Positions 12,460-23,499 of a stretch of 64,000 bases of DNA are shown piece by piece. Position numbers and translations under genes: made by a program. This DNA is from Mangifera indica (Eukaryota; Streptophyta; Magnoliopsida; Sapindales; Anacardiaceae). The stretch spans positions 1 through 64,000 of the forward strand of contig NW_025401156.1 of assembly GCF_011075055.1 (NCBI RefSeq), written 5' to 3'. The notes beneath the pieces were generated by a model. That model made no database searches, had not been told where the DNA came from, and saw only the letters and a program-made list of their open reading frames with translations. Positions within the stretch are counted from its first letter, which is position 1; every line of letters begins with the position of its first letter.

Positions 12460-12737
12460 GGGTGGATAAAACTCAAATGAGCATTCTCTCGAGTTTGACT
12501 TAAATGAAAAATGATTTAAATTGATTTAGTCAAACTAAAATTAATAATAGTTTGAGTCCGATCCAAATAAAATATAATTTGGCTTGAGTTTGTTCGAGTT
12601 CATAACTTAAATTCGTAGTTCATTGACAAAAAAAAAGTTATTTTACCCAATATTAATCAAAATTATATTATTTTAACAATTGTTTAAAATAATTTGAATC
12701 GAACTACGAACTAAATTTGAATCAAATCATCCACCCC
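12460..12737. repeat. candidate MITE with GGGTGGAT ends
   Basis: The left end GGGTGGATAAAACTCAAAT faces the right end AAATCATCCACCCC, whose reverse complement GGGGTGGATGATTTGATT matches it. Between them are TTGAGTTTGTTCGAGTTC-type words and an AT core. The size (about 280 bp) and inverted ends fit a MITE, but the target duplication is unclear. The internal words resemble 5085-5375. Confidence 0.4.
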
Positions 12738-12933
12738 ACTAGCAAATCGAACCAACCTAAATTCCATCTAACTTGAGTTAACTTGGTTTAAAAAACAGTT
12801 TAAAAAACAGATTGACCTTCTAAACTCAAACTCCACTTAAATTAACTTAAATAAATTCAAATTTAATCGGCTTTTTAGACCAACCCGAAGAAATTATTAT
12901 GACATAAAAATAAATAGTCCAGCCCAAAAAAAA

Positions 12934-12939
12934 GGCCCA
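12934..12939. promoter_or_regulatory. site II-like GGCCCA element upstream of PBC
   Basis: GGCCCAA (TTGGGCC on the other strand) lies about 150 bases before the proteasome subunit start codon, close to a second AGCCCAA. Such site II/GGCCCA motifs are common in promoters of plant housekeeping and proliferation genes. Function here is inferred from position only. Confidence 0.3.
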
Positions 12940-13085
12940 ACAGAAAAAGCTTGATGAAGAAAGCTAACCCCTGCTCCAAGCTTTGAATCGATTAAAAGGT
13001 ATCGTCGACTCACATTTATGCCCTACACATACCTCTCACTTAGTTTCTGTTCTTCTTCACTTCAACTTCCCCAAATCAATCTCAA

Positions 13086-16000
13086 ATGTCGGTAGGTTTA
13101 CGAAAACCCTAATTTTACCCCTTTTCTTTCTTATAGAAAGAGCATAGTTCATATATATTTTTATTGTCAAAAAGTTGTATTCATGAATCCTTGTGCAGAT
13201 CTTCGAGTACAATGGTAGCGCCCTAGTGGCTATGGTGGGCAAGAACTGCTTCGCCATCGCCAGCGATCGCCGACTCGGAGTTCAGCTCCAAACAATTGCT
13301 ACTGATTTTCAGCGAATTTTTAAAATTCATGATCGGCTTTATATAGGCCTCTCTGGACTCGCCACCGACGCTCAAACTCTGTATGATAATATAATATTCT
13401 TTATATTGTTTTTGTTGTTGTTATTATTATTATTATTGCGGGAATATGATTGATTGTTTTGGTTTGATTTGATTTGATTTGAAGATATCAACGGTTGGTG
13501 TTCCGTCATAAGTTGTATCAGCTGCGAGAAGAAAGAGACATGAAGCCCGAAACATTTGCTAGCCTTGTTTCTGCTCTACTTTATGAAAAAAGGTTCTTGT
13601 AATATAAACTTTATAGCTTTTATTTTATTTGTTATTATGTTGTATTAGTATTTGGATTAACGTGAAATGGTTGTTTTAGAAATAAGTTGATTTCGGTGTA
13701 TGCACAATTTAGGTATAGAAGTGTAGCTTTGGGTTTGAGGAAAAGCCTAGAGAAATATCTTTTTAAAAGATTTTAGGGCTCTGCAGGAGTCTAGATATAG
13801 AATTCTAGGTTTTGAACTTAAAATTGTTATGAGTTCATGTGATTTCTGATCATCAAAAGAAAAAGGTACAACTTTGTGAGTTGCAGTTTGTAACTCAAGG
13901 AAATTGGCGTATTGGGTATTGTTATCATTAAATTGTAGAGATGACAAACTTTAAATGCATTGGGTTTGAACCTACATAGCTGACTCTTTGTCTGTTTATG
14001 TAGCTGTTAAAATTCCGTTAATGTGTTTTAACCTTACAGAAAAATTTCTGCTAATCTTTTTAGGTTTCAAGCATAATTTTATTGTTTATCTGTGTAATAT
14101 CATAAACAACATAGTTAACTGAACTTTTATAGATGAGAATTATCGAGTGAAAGCAAAATATGTTGAAACTTAGCATGCCCTGCTAGATCATTGGGTAAAA
14201 TTTCAAAGCTTTGGAGCCAGGTGCTTTATTCTTTTTCTTGTAAAATGTTGTCTTGTCATTGCCTGAAACTCGGCATAAGTATGTTTAAGTGCTTTGAAGT
14301 AAGCTGGCCCTCCTTTTCAGAAGCATACCAGGGAATTATATGATGTGTTTTGGTCCATTACTTGTATCCTGGATGCAAATTGAGATGGTTTTTGTTTTAT
14401 AATATGTACAGTGAAATGGCTTTTATTATTATGGTATTGGTGGCATGAGTACCTTGACTTTGAGAGAGAATTACTGAATGTGCAATTTATTTATAGAAGT
14501 GTAAAATGAAATTATTGCTGTTTTTTTTTCCAGGTTTGGTCCATACTTTTGCCAACCTGTGATTGCTGGATTGGGGGATGAAGACAAGCCCTTTATCTGC
14601 ACAATGGACTCAATTGGAGCCAAGTATGTTAATTATTATTATTTTTTTTTTTTATGTTTTCTTTTTATCATGGAAATGCTGAGTTTTCTTGACTGCTTCA
14701 AGTGTTTCTATTTTATTTATGGTTTTCTTTATAAAGGGAAATGAAAAAAGACAGAGTCTTTTGCTAAATGAAAATGTCTCTCATAAAGTTATATGTGAAT
14801 TTTGGACTTGGAGCAAACATGAGCTAGGTTGATGAATTTTTATGCTGTTAATTGGATTTTGACATGACTAATCTTAATAATTATGGATTCTTAATCTCCA
14901 AAAATATTGCTTCATGTAAGCAATCATTGGAGGGTTCTCTATCTAAACCAATATGAAGTTCAATTTAGAATGAACAGATTTTCAAAGAATCGATTTAAAA
15001 GCTTTAATGTTGCACTGCCAGTATTTCTGTTTTTCACTTTTATGTGTCCCCTCTCATCACAGGGAGCTTGCTAAAGATTTTGTTGTTGCTGGTACTGCTT
15101 CAGAGTCCCTTTATGGTGCATGTGAGGCAATGTTCAAGCCTGACATGGTTTGTAACTTGACATGCCCTTTCTTCTCATTTTGGATTGTGTTTCCTCTGTG
15201 TATGTCATTTTTTATGCAATAGCAACTTGATTGATATGCTTGAGAAGGGAATCTGTGCAATCATTAGGGATATGGATGCTGTGTTTATATCTTTGTGTCC
15301 ACATTTATCTATTTTAAATGGGCAACTTCCATAAACACAATTGTTATAGCAGCTATAAAGATGATGAATGAAAAGTTATGTATAGTGAGATCCTTGAGTT
15401 CCAAACTTTTTGTATGTTTGTTCCTATCTTGAAAAGGTTCCAAGAGTCATTAGCCTATTGATAATGTCATAATACAGTGGAAAACTGAGAAGGCAAGACA
15501 AAGATTTGGTTTGAAAGTGGAAAATTTATAATCCTTGATTAGAATTGATAAATTTGGAGTGGTGGATTTTGATGTTGAAGTGGATTAGAAATGGGGGATC
15601 GAAGATGAGTCTAATGCATAAAGTTCATTTGTTATTGGCTAAGAGGATAATGCTTAAATAGTTGGTTTACATGGCACTGTAAAGTCTATGTAGTCTGAAT
15701 TTATGCTGTTTACTTTAACTTAAAACTTAGTAAGTTGAAGAACAGATGAAATTAAGAACTAATGTTTCAAGCATTCTGCTTATCAGTTTGAATGTACTTA
15801 TGTACTGTGGCTAGTGATTTTGCAGCAGTGACTCTCCACATGAATGCTCTCCTTTATATGGAATATTTTGACCCATACAATAAATGTTCTACTCACGCTT
15901 TGGTTAACTCTTACGCAGGAACCAGAGCAGTTGTTTGAGACTGTATCTCAAGCTTTGTTAGCATCTGTTGATCGTGACTGTCTGAGTGGTTGGGGAGGTC

Positions 16001-16387
16001 ATGTCTACATTATGTAAGCTTTTTAAGACGCTTTTAGTTATCCTTTGCAGTACCTTTTATTTTTCGAGAGTGAGAATATTTCCTAATTGATTGTGATAAT
16101 ACTAGAAGTATTGAGCTAGATCCTGAAAAGGAGTCTCCTGTTTCATACTGAACCTTGCTTTAATTAGCTTGCTATAAGGCTCAGTTGGGGCCACTCTTAG
16201 ATTTTGAAAATGTTGGATTTTTTAAATAGGAAAACATCTCCTGCTGCAGAGTCTTGATTGAATATATTCTAACATTGTGCTTTAGTGTAGTTAGACGTAT
16301 ATTTTGTCATTTTTTAACTTGTCAGGCTCTTAATGCAGAACACCAACTGAAGTCAAGGAAACAATCTTGAAGGGAAGGATGGATTGA
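13086..16387 (+). CDS. PBC: 20S proteasome subunit beta type-3 (PBC)
   Basis: Non-catalytic beta-3 subunit of the 20S core proteasome, which forms part of each beta ring in the cytosolic and nuclear protease. Seven exons: 13086-13091, 13199-13380, 13485-13592, 14534-14623, 15063-15147, 15919-16013, 16339-16387, giving 204 residues, the length I recall for the Arabidopsis protein. The first coding exon holds only ATG TCG, joined to ATCTTCGAG to give the family N-terminus MSIFEYNGS. Family sequence runs throughout: [39 protein letters not shown]-like [16 protein letters not shown], and the C-terminus [17 protein letters not shown] [12 protein letters not shown]. The very short first exon is easily missed by gene finders. 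Closest Arabidopsis relatives are PBC1 and PBC2; the gene order favours PBC2 (At1g77440). Confidence 0.95.
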
Positions 16388-17393
16388 TCTGCTTTGATAA
16401 TGCTCAAGTCAACTGTTCGTGTTCAGTCCCCAGTTTTTCTTTATGGAAACCTTAGACTGCGGTTGAACACGAACCAACTTCTTAGTTTAAGGCTGTTATT
16501 TATAGAACTCGAACTGTTTTACTCATATTTTCAGAATGAATTGACAAATTTTCTAATCTAAATCCCCATGATCATCATCTCCGGCCCCCAATGATATGCA
16601 TTTCTTTGGAAGAATGTGAATTTTCAATATGCATGGGGGCTTGTTACTCCTAAATTACTTTGAATTGTTGAATTATTTTTCATTAAGGATGTTTACATCG
16701 ATGGTACTTGTGTTATGATTCAATGATTTCTTTTTCAGTACTACAAGCAATTACAGTAGTGTAAGTTTTATGCTTTTATCTTTTCAAAAGGCCACTAAAA
16801 TCTTCTCTAGAAGGGGACGTTTAAACCATGGTTGCAGGAAATGAAATGATGGAATCATAAACTGTTATTTTATCTCAAACTTGAGGAGGCAATCTAAGCC
16901 GTAGATTGGGTTTAAAACTTTTGCAAGGCAGTTACTTAACAGAGGTTGTGTTCTGTCTTTGTAACATAAACCTCCAGTTACCCCCCATCGGTTTCTTTTG
17001 TCCACATCTTGTCTTGAAGACCAAGAACGGTAATGTTCCTAACTATATTGCTAAAATATGGTGAACTGTCCTGTTTCTCTTCAAAAGAGTACTCTCTCCT
17101 CTCTCTCATGCACGCTCATATAGATCAATTTCTTTCAGAATTGTGCTTTGCCGCCGTGGGGTGGTTTAATATCGGTGAAATCTTCATTTATCGCGTAAAA
17201 GGAGAACTGGGCACATTCATAAATAGTTAACTCTTAAAGAAATAGAACATAATATAATCCTATGCATATTATCTTCTACATTTGAGAAGTGAATAAATTA
17301 TACTTTTCCTTTCATGTTGCAGGCTGTCCGGTGAGATAGAGAGCACAATCAGCATCTTACAGAAGCAGCCTCGTAAATCTGTGAAGTGATTTG
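16388..17393. other. spacer between PBC and the next gene
   Basis: About 1 kb of AT-rich sequence with no supported gene. It contains the PBC 3' untranslated region and the promoter of the gene at 17394. The bases just before 17394 may be leader sequence after a splice acceptor (TTGCAG at about 17317-17322). Confidence 0.4.
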
Positions 17394-18349
17394 ATGGGTA
17401 ATGTAATCGCTTCATTTTTCTCTGGATTTGGTCAAGTCCTTGGCAATCTCTTTGGCGCCCCACTTGATTTTCTTGCCGGAAAGTCTTGCAGGTAATTAAT
17501 TCAAACTTATTAGGGACACACTGCATTGTCATGCTCGTGCAGGCTAATTGAAGTAACCAGTTGGAGAGGAAATCTTTTAGTTTTATTTATTTTCTTGTTT
17601 ATGGATTTTCATTTCACTGGCATGGTTCAGTTCAGTTTGTGGGCCAACATGGGATTTCATCTGCTACATCGAAAATTTTTGTCTTGCCAATCTGCTGAAG
17701 TTGGCCATAGTGCTGGCTTTATTATACTTGGGTGAGTTACATTACACTTACTTGCAAATTTATCCTAGCCTGCCCTAATTTAAATTAAAAATTCATAGTT
17801 TAACTGTTCTTGACTTGTTTTATAAAATCTGCAGTTCTCTTGTTCTTCTATCTTTTATACAAGCTTGGAATCTGCTGGTGCATTGGTCATAGCCTCTGCA
17901 AAATGGTGTGGGCATGCTTGGTTACCTGGTTCTCTTTTTGGGAATATTGCTTCACTTTCTTGTGTGTTAAGCTCATAAAATTCAAAAGAAGAAACCAACG
18001 CGGCAGAAGGAACATTTTTGAAATAGGCCAAACAGATTCTAGTTATGAACAAGAATCTTCCAGCAGTGAAAGCTTTTCATCAGATGATATACCCAGAAGC
18101 AATTATTCATCTCGCCGAGGGAGAGATTACAGGGAAGCTCACCGAAAGAAGTCTCTGCGGCCAAGAAGCTACCGTGTACAAGTTGGGATTAGTAGAAGAA
18201 ATGCAATACAAAGTCATAGAAGGAACTCCTTGAAGCATCACAGCCATGGTAGCCAAGTTCATGATCATATAAGGGTAACTCACACATCAAGGTTTGTTAA
18301 GAAAGGCAGAAGCATTAGGAGAGGAGTTTATGGGAGTCAAAAATGGTAA
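17394..18349 (+). CDS. unnamed cysteine-rich plant membrane protein with basic serine/arginine tail
   Basis: Three exons (17394-17491, 17631-17731, 17835-18349) give 237 residues. The start MGNVIASFFSGFG is chosen because MG begins a plausible N-myristoylation site and the frame then stays open across both junctions. A conserved-looking block follows: GAPLDFLAGKSCSSVCGPTW, then cysteine-rich sequence, a hydrophobic segment (about residues 53-75: LAIVLALLYLVLLFFYLLY) and further Cys-rich hydrophobic sequence (ICWCIGHSLCKMVWACL, then FTFLCVKL). The last 110 residues are hydrophilic, with an acidic serine run (SSSSESFSSDD) and many Arg/His. I recall similar uncharacterised proteins in other plants but no assigned function. 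A membrane-anchored protein with a cytosolic phosphorylatable tail is an inference. No enzymatic motif was found. Confidence 0.75.
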
Positions 18350-18657
18350 ATCTTAAATTTATTTTGATCCTCAGTATAATTTCTCATGAAAATATTAACT
18401 ATAAAAAATAAAGCAAGAATTAAATTTCCTTTCTCCCAAAGTATCTGACAGAACATGAGGCAAGAGTGGCATCCCTCCCATCCCCTAAAATATCAAGTTC
18501 CATGGCTTGTGGTTGTGGTGGGTTTCCCAAACGTCCTGTTACATTAGATACAGCTTTCCCACATAGTTGCCTTCTTTCAACAACCCACTCGCTTGTCCTG
18601 AGACTACACCCTGTTATTTGTTTCAACTGTGACCTCCTTGGAAGTCTATTCAACTTA

Positions 18658-18966
18658 AGAATGTGTTTGCTTCATATAATATTTTATTACACAAAATAAA
18701 ATATAAATTATTTAAAAAATTATCAGATATAAATTATTATCATATTACTGGAAATCATTAGAATTAGTAAAGTATTAAAACTTTTAAGTAAAAGTTAACT
18801 TTGAAAAAATGAGAATATTTTGTCCAAAAATATTAATAAAGACAGAGAATTGTAACAAAATTGAAAATAAACTTGATAATGTTTAAATATCTAAAATAGA
18901 GATGATAATCAAATTATTATTTATATTATCTATCACATTACCGTAAACTTTAAACCAAACCATCCC
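18658..18966. mobile_element. PIF/Harbinger-like MITE (309 bp) with TTA target duplication
   Basis: The left end AGAATGTGTTTGCTT and the reverse complement of the right end, GGGATGGTTTGGTTT, are similar. TTA directly flanks both ends (18655-18657 and 18967-18969). A three-base TTA/TAA duplication and GGG..TGTTTGG-type ends fit PIF/Harbinger MITEs. The interior has the ATAATATTTTATTA core seen in the elements at 21007 and 29860. Confidence 0.55.
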
Positions 18967-19597
18967 TTAATAAAACCAAAAAAAAATTATATGTTGAAAA
19001 GCTATTGTGATGAAGCAGAAGTTATGCAAAAAAGGAATTACCCAGAGTTGAGGCAGTGATGAGTAGATACAAAAATGGGTAATTCCACTTTTGGGACAAA
19101 ATATACTACACGGACTCAGGTTTATCTTATTTAATATAATTAGTACGCTTCCGAAAATGATAATTCAATTCAAGTGGAATTTCTCGTTACAAAAAAACAA
19201 AAAGAATTACCACTTTTGCAGGAGGAATCCACTTTTATTATAGTATATCAGTTAGAGATGGCTCCATTTACTTTTTCCTACGTTACTTCTCTATTAAGAA
19301 AGCTTGAAAATTATTCCCACAAATGATCAATGAATATTGTGTACGGCCTTGCACACTGTATAATCACAAGCTCAGTCTCACCACCATATCCATGATGATC
19401 AAGTAGTGGTGGCTCTTCCTAGTCAACATCCTTATAATTCAGAGTGCATAACAAATTGGCTTCAAGTTAAAAAAGATTTGCCCAATTTGCAGCAGTGAAG
19501 TTTCACCACGTTAATGTATGTGGTTGTAAATAATTAACATCAAATTCTTTACCTGGAAGCAATGGTAAATTCAGAGGTATAATATAAAAAGGGTAAC

Positions 19598-19759
19598 AAT
19601 AAAAATATATGTATCTATTTTTTATATATAAATATATATATATATTTATATATGATATGATATAATTAAATAATTTTAAATTAAATATATAATTATCCTT
19701 AATTATATAATAATATATAAATAATTATATATTCAAAATAAATATACATAATATTATTT
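19598..19759. repeat. AT-rich palindromic MITE, copy 2
   Basis: Contains CAATAAAAATATATGTATCTATTT, facing a right arm ending in AAATAAATATACATAAT, around a core ATAATTAAATAATTTTAAATT that matches the other copies. It is very AT-rich, so the exact ends are uncertain. Confidence 0.45.
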
Positions 19760-19909
19760 AAGTTTGAAGTAATGACCATTCCTGACCCCTTGTAGCCGAC
19801 CCTGCATGTCAGTGTTACTTGTATCACTAATTCTCATTGAAAATATTTAACAGGAAGAAGTTTTGAGAAGAAATGGTTTCCAGATGAATAAGAAAATTGA
19901 CAGCCCACA

Positions 19910-20026
19910 TTAATGGAGGGCTGCGAGACCATTAACATTTCCCAGAACGACAAACTGAACTGAAAACAAGCAACACAAGAAAACACCAACTCCAACAAAT
20001 CCGAAAAGAAATCCCACCGCCGCCAT
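19910..20026 (-). CDS. short hydrophobic open frame in a GC-richer patch, unassigned
   Basis: A 38-codon frame on the minus strand starts MAAVGFLFGFVGVGVFLCC and ends GLAALH. The start codon lies in a good plant context (CCATGGCG), and the product is almost entirely hydrophobic, like a signal peptide or membrane anchor. The surrounding 19850-20320 is less AT-rich than its flanks. It could be the first exon of a lost gene, a small peptide gene, or chance. I do not recognise it. Confidence 0.15.
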   Translation of the reverse strand: MAAVGFLFGFVGVGVFLCCLFSVQFVVLGNVNGLAALH

Positions 20027-21006
20027 GGAGCCTCGAACATTGTTTCAACCAAACTAAGGACTTCCCACAAAACAATAATAAATAAATGTTTCCATCTTAC
20101 ATAACCATCAACTCAAAAATCGGCAAGTGGAAAACAGAAATCTTTTGTAAGAGCACGCGAGGCTTGGAGTTATCTCCCGAAAACGACGAGTGAACCTTAT
20201 TATAAAGGACAAAAATTGAGGGCGAGCATGCACCATGTTTTTTGAGGTTTAATTGACGGTGGATATGGGGAGGCAGAAACGACATGTAGGACCGGGCAAA
20301 TCGAAATGGGTTGGGTTTGATTTCTAGATTCATTGAATTTTGTAATTATGGAATAGACAAGAAACTTTTATTAATTTTTTCAGGCTTTTCACATTTTGAT
20401 AGTGCCATCTGGATGGCTGCTTCATTTGTGGGAATAGTCAAACCGTAATTGAAGGAGAAATTTGTTTAATAAATAAATTAATTTTATTAGTTGAGGGTAC
20501 CCTTCAAGAATTTATTACAAAATAAAAGTTTTCCCCAAAAAAAAAAAGAACCTTTTATTTATGAGAGGAAGAAGGCAATACCCATTGCTTGAAAGTCCAC
20601 TGAAAACTAATCTACTTGAATTTAGTCCTAATCTATGAGTTGATCATTGTTTAATTCACAAATTAAATACCCATTAGGATTTAGGGGGACCATATTCCTT
20701 AATTCACAATAACGAGAAGACTATTTTCCAACCAGATTATGTTAAAATGACAAGTTTTTTTCTTTAAAGTCGACAAAAGACAAATTATTGCCTTCTTCTG
20801 GGAACATCTATTAACAAATTTTGTTTTTCTTTTTAAGGCAAAAGAAAGGAAAACACGAAATTACCCTTATTACTTCATAAAAAACTATTAAAATTAAATG
20901 TCACTTTGCCTTCAAAAATTTATTTGATATATTTTTCATCATGGTTTATATTAATTCTAATAAAAATAAATTTTAACCAGTTCGTCAACAACATTAATCT
21001 TCAATT

Positions 21007-21479
21007 ATGTATTTGATTTAGATAATATTTTATTATCAAAAATAAAATATTAATATAAAAATAGATTTTTTGAAGATTATTATATATAAATTATTATTAT
21101 TATTATTATATTTGATAAAAATAAATAATTATTATGTTTGGTTAGAGATAATAAAAGAATAATAAAATATTATTTTAGTTAAATAATATTAGATATAATT
21201 ATTATAGAATATTTTTCATGTTACTTACTATATTAATTAAAAACGAGGATATTTTTGTTCTAAAAAGTTAATTAATAAAAAAATTAAAAAATAATAAAAT
21301 AAAGATTATATTGATAATTTTTTAATACATGAGATAAAGTTAATAATCGGATTATTTTTTATATTATACATCACATCATATTGATAACAAAATATTACTA
21401 AAAAATAATAAAAAATATTAATAATATTTTATTATCAAATAATATAAATAATAAAAGATAAATTATCTGAATACTCATT
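21007..21479. mobile_element. degenerate PIF-like MITE
   Basis: Left sequence GTATTTGATTTAGATAATATTTTATTATC and right sequence ending AATTATCTGAATACTC are weak inverted repeats. The interior carries the same TAATATTTTATTATCAAA core as the elements at 18658 and 29860. Ends and target duplication are not clean, so this is an old copy. Confidence 0.4.
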
Positions 21480-21702
21480 TTATATACCCACAAGTGTTAA
21501 TCCTTTTCTTCCACCTAATGCAAACCAACATGAAGATCAAGAACATAATTAGCCGATCTTCTTGTTTCTCATGTTCAACCACTCCAACGTCCAATTAATC
21601 ACTTTCATGTCACAATGTGAAGTATCCATGCAGTGAAATAATGAAGAGTTCTCTAGTTCTTAATCCAACTTAGGCCTAATTCCTTTTTCACTCTTTTCCT
21701 TT

Positions 21703-21897
21703 TCATGCTCTTTCAAATAGAAGCAACATCTCTCTACCTTTTTGAATTAGCATAAATGTTTGATAAACAACACGAGGCACCCCATCCCGGGGTTCCATCT
21801 CCAAATATTGTTGAAAAGAAATTCTTCCAAGCTCAACATTATTGTGAATAATGTGTGCACCATGCGAAGATGAAGATGGGAGACCTTGAGTCATCAT
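21703..21897 (-). CDS. unrecognised 64-codon frame
   Basis: An ATG-initiated frame on the minus strand, MMTQGLPSSSSHGAHIIHNN and so on, ending LLLFERA. Its composition (charged, no long homopolymers) looks more like protein than the surrounding AT-rich DNA. The frame continues open upstream of the ATG with Thr/Asn-rich codons. It could be a single exon of a larger gene or a relict. I do not recognise the family. Confidence 0.2.
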   Translation of the reverse strand: MMTQGLPSSSSHGAHIIHNNVELGRISFQQYLEMEPRDGVPRVVYQTFMLIQKGREMLLLFERA

Positions 21898-22591
21898 GGT
21901 GGTGTTTGGTAATGTTGATGGTAGCGTACAAGTGTTGTTGGCTCTTGTAGTTGTGAGAGAGTTTGTATTAGTGTTAAAAAAAACATATTAAAAAAATAGA
22001 AATAAAACAAAAAAAACCGATAAAAGATTGAATAAAAAAAGAAAAAAAAACTAATAATAAAAAAATATTATAATAATATAATTATAATAAATATTTAAAA
22101 TTAAATAAATAAAATTATTTACTAAAAAACTTAAATAAAATTAATTTTTATTTAAAAACTTGTATTGGAAGTTATGCATAACGTCATATAATTTCTCTTC
22201 ATCGTGTGAAAAAGTCTTTTCGATCCAATTAATAATGGCTAGTCCATGTTCAGTGTATTTCAATTCTAATCAATGCTAATTAAAATCAAACCTTAAATCG
22301 ATCCAATTAATTATGTAAAACAATTTTACATTTCCCCATCCCTTATCTGTAATCCATTTGGTCAAGATGTTGACTCCCTAATTAATTATAGTCAACATTT
22401 TTCCACACGTTTTTTTCTTCCATTTAATTTAATTTCAACATGCCCCACCTAAATTATTCCGAATTCCTAATCCCGCAAAATTCAATAAAAACAATAATAT
22501 AAATTTTACATATATATAAAAAAAAAAAAAAAACCTACATAGACTTGCAGATCACCCAATTCCTAATTACCCCACGTATGCCTCACGTATA

Positions 22592-22597
22592 CACGTG
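22592..22597. promoter_or_regulatory. distal G-box (CACGTG) upstream of NAC
   Basis: A CACGTG core within CTCACGTATACACGTGGCC, about 0.9 kb before the NAC start codon. It is next to another ACGT core (CACGTA). A bZIP/bHLH target by motif; the role is inferred. Confidence 0.35.
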
Positions 22598-23148
22598 GCC
22601 ATATTTTATTTGTAGATTTTGAATTTCCTTTGACAGTAGCGGAGACCTGTGTCTTGTCATGGCACCGAAAGTGAGAATTTATAATTCCACGTAAGGATGT
22701 TGTAATGTCCACGCTCATCAGCGTGTCTAATAATGAGATTAAAGAAGTGGGAATAGTGAAAAATTGTGTGGCGGCGGTTTTCTGCTTCTTCGTAGCTTCC
22801 TTTCTTCCTTCATCTTTATCTTAATCCACCTACACCCGTTAATTCAACGTTCAAACTTCAACGATAAACCTTTCCAGTTTTGTTACATTAAATCAATTGA
22901 TAAATTTTTAATTTCTCTGAAATTAATTTTAATCGACATCTTTATCAGCCAGACTTAATTTAGATTACAAATCACTCCAAGCTGACTCTCTCAGCCGCAC
23001 TGTAGGATGACGTGTTCTTCTTATCCACCGTTGAACTATCGGTTAACTGATTTAAAATAAATAAATAAGCCGATAAAAATATATTTAAAAAAAGGCTGGA
23101 AAAACAAACCCGCGACCCCACGCCGATCCCGAAGCGAGTTTTCTACGA

Positions 23149-23154
23149 ACCGAC
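23149..23154 (+). promoter_or_regulatory. DRE/CRT core (ACCGAC) in NAC promoter
   Basis: ACCGAC, the core bound by DREB/CBF factors, lies about 350 bases before the NAC start codon and about 100 bases before the first of three G-boxes. DRE and ABRE coupling is typical of drought and cold responsive promoters. Functional use is inferred. Confidence 0.4.
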
Positions 23155-23252
23155 AAAGTCCTACTACACCCGTCCAAAACAATTTGCGTAAGCAATGACA
23201 AAATCAACCACATGTGGCTTTTGGCACGCACCAACACTGCTTTATCTGTTGA

Positions 23253-23353
23253 CACGTGTCCGGCTGCTGTAAATGCCTTCCCTAATAAAGCCCCAAGCAA
23301 AACTATCGCCCACGTGGATTCTAGAATTAACTTCTTTCTCTTCTCGCCACGTG
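23253..23353. promoter_or_regulatory. cluster of three G-box/ABRE (CACGTG) elements in NAC promoter
   Basis: Perfect CACGTG cores occur at 23253-23258 (GACACGTGTC), 23311-23316 (CCCACGTGGA) and 23348-23353 (GCCACGTGTC), within 101 bases and just upstream of the TATA box at 23368. The contexts ACACGTGTC and CCACGTGTC are classic ABA-response elements. This fits stress and ABA induction known for the ATAF1/NAC032 group. Confidence 0.6.
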
Positions 23354-23367
23354 TCCTCATCTTCGTC

Positions 23368-23375
23368 TATATATT
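23368..23375 (+). promoter_or_regulatory. TATA box of NAC gene
   Basis: TATATATT about 125 bases before the start codon and just after the third G-box, the only TATA-like run in this GC-richer stretch. Transcription would start about 30 bases downstream, giving a leader of about 100 bases. Confidence 0.5.
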
Positions 23376-23499
23376 GAGTAATCTCCATTGCGTTAAAAGT
23401 TTCAAGCGCCGTCATTGTATTGGGAGTTAGAGCGGCTAGATCAGGAAATCGTGGTGAGCTACAGCACAGAAAGGAAGGGTAAAATAGTCAGAAGTGAAA

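Larger units (their letters stand above)
11632..13085. other. intergenic spacer, divergent promoters of BGAL and PBC
   Basis: Head-to-head spacer between the upstream galactosidase (minus) and the proteasome subunit gene (plus). It is mostly AT-rich and contains a candidate small element at 12460-12737. The last 150 bases should contain the proteasome gene promoter and leader. No other gene is seen. Confidence 0.5.
18350..23499. other. AT-rich intergenic region with MITEs, upstream of NAC
   Basis: Five kilobases without a confidently supported gene. It holds a PIF-like MITE (18658-18966), a palindromic MITE (19598-19759), a short open frame in a locally GC-richer patch (19910-20026), a degenerate PIF-like element (21007-21479), an unplaced 64-codon frame (21703-21897) and the NAC promoter (about 22550-23499). 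Confidence 0.5.
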
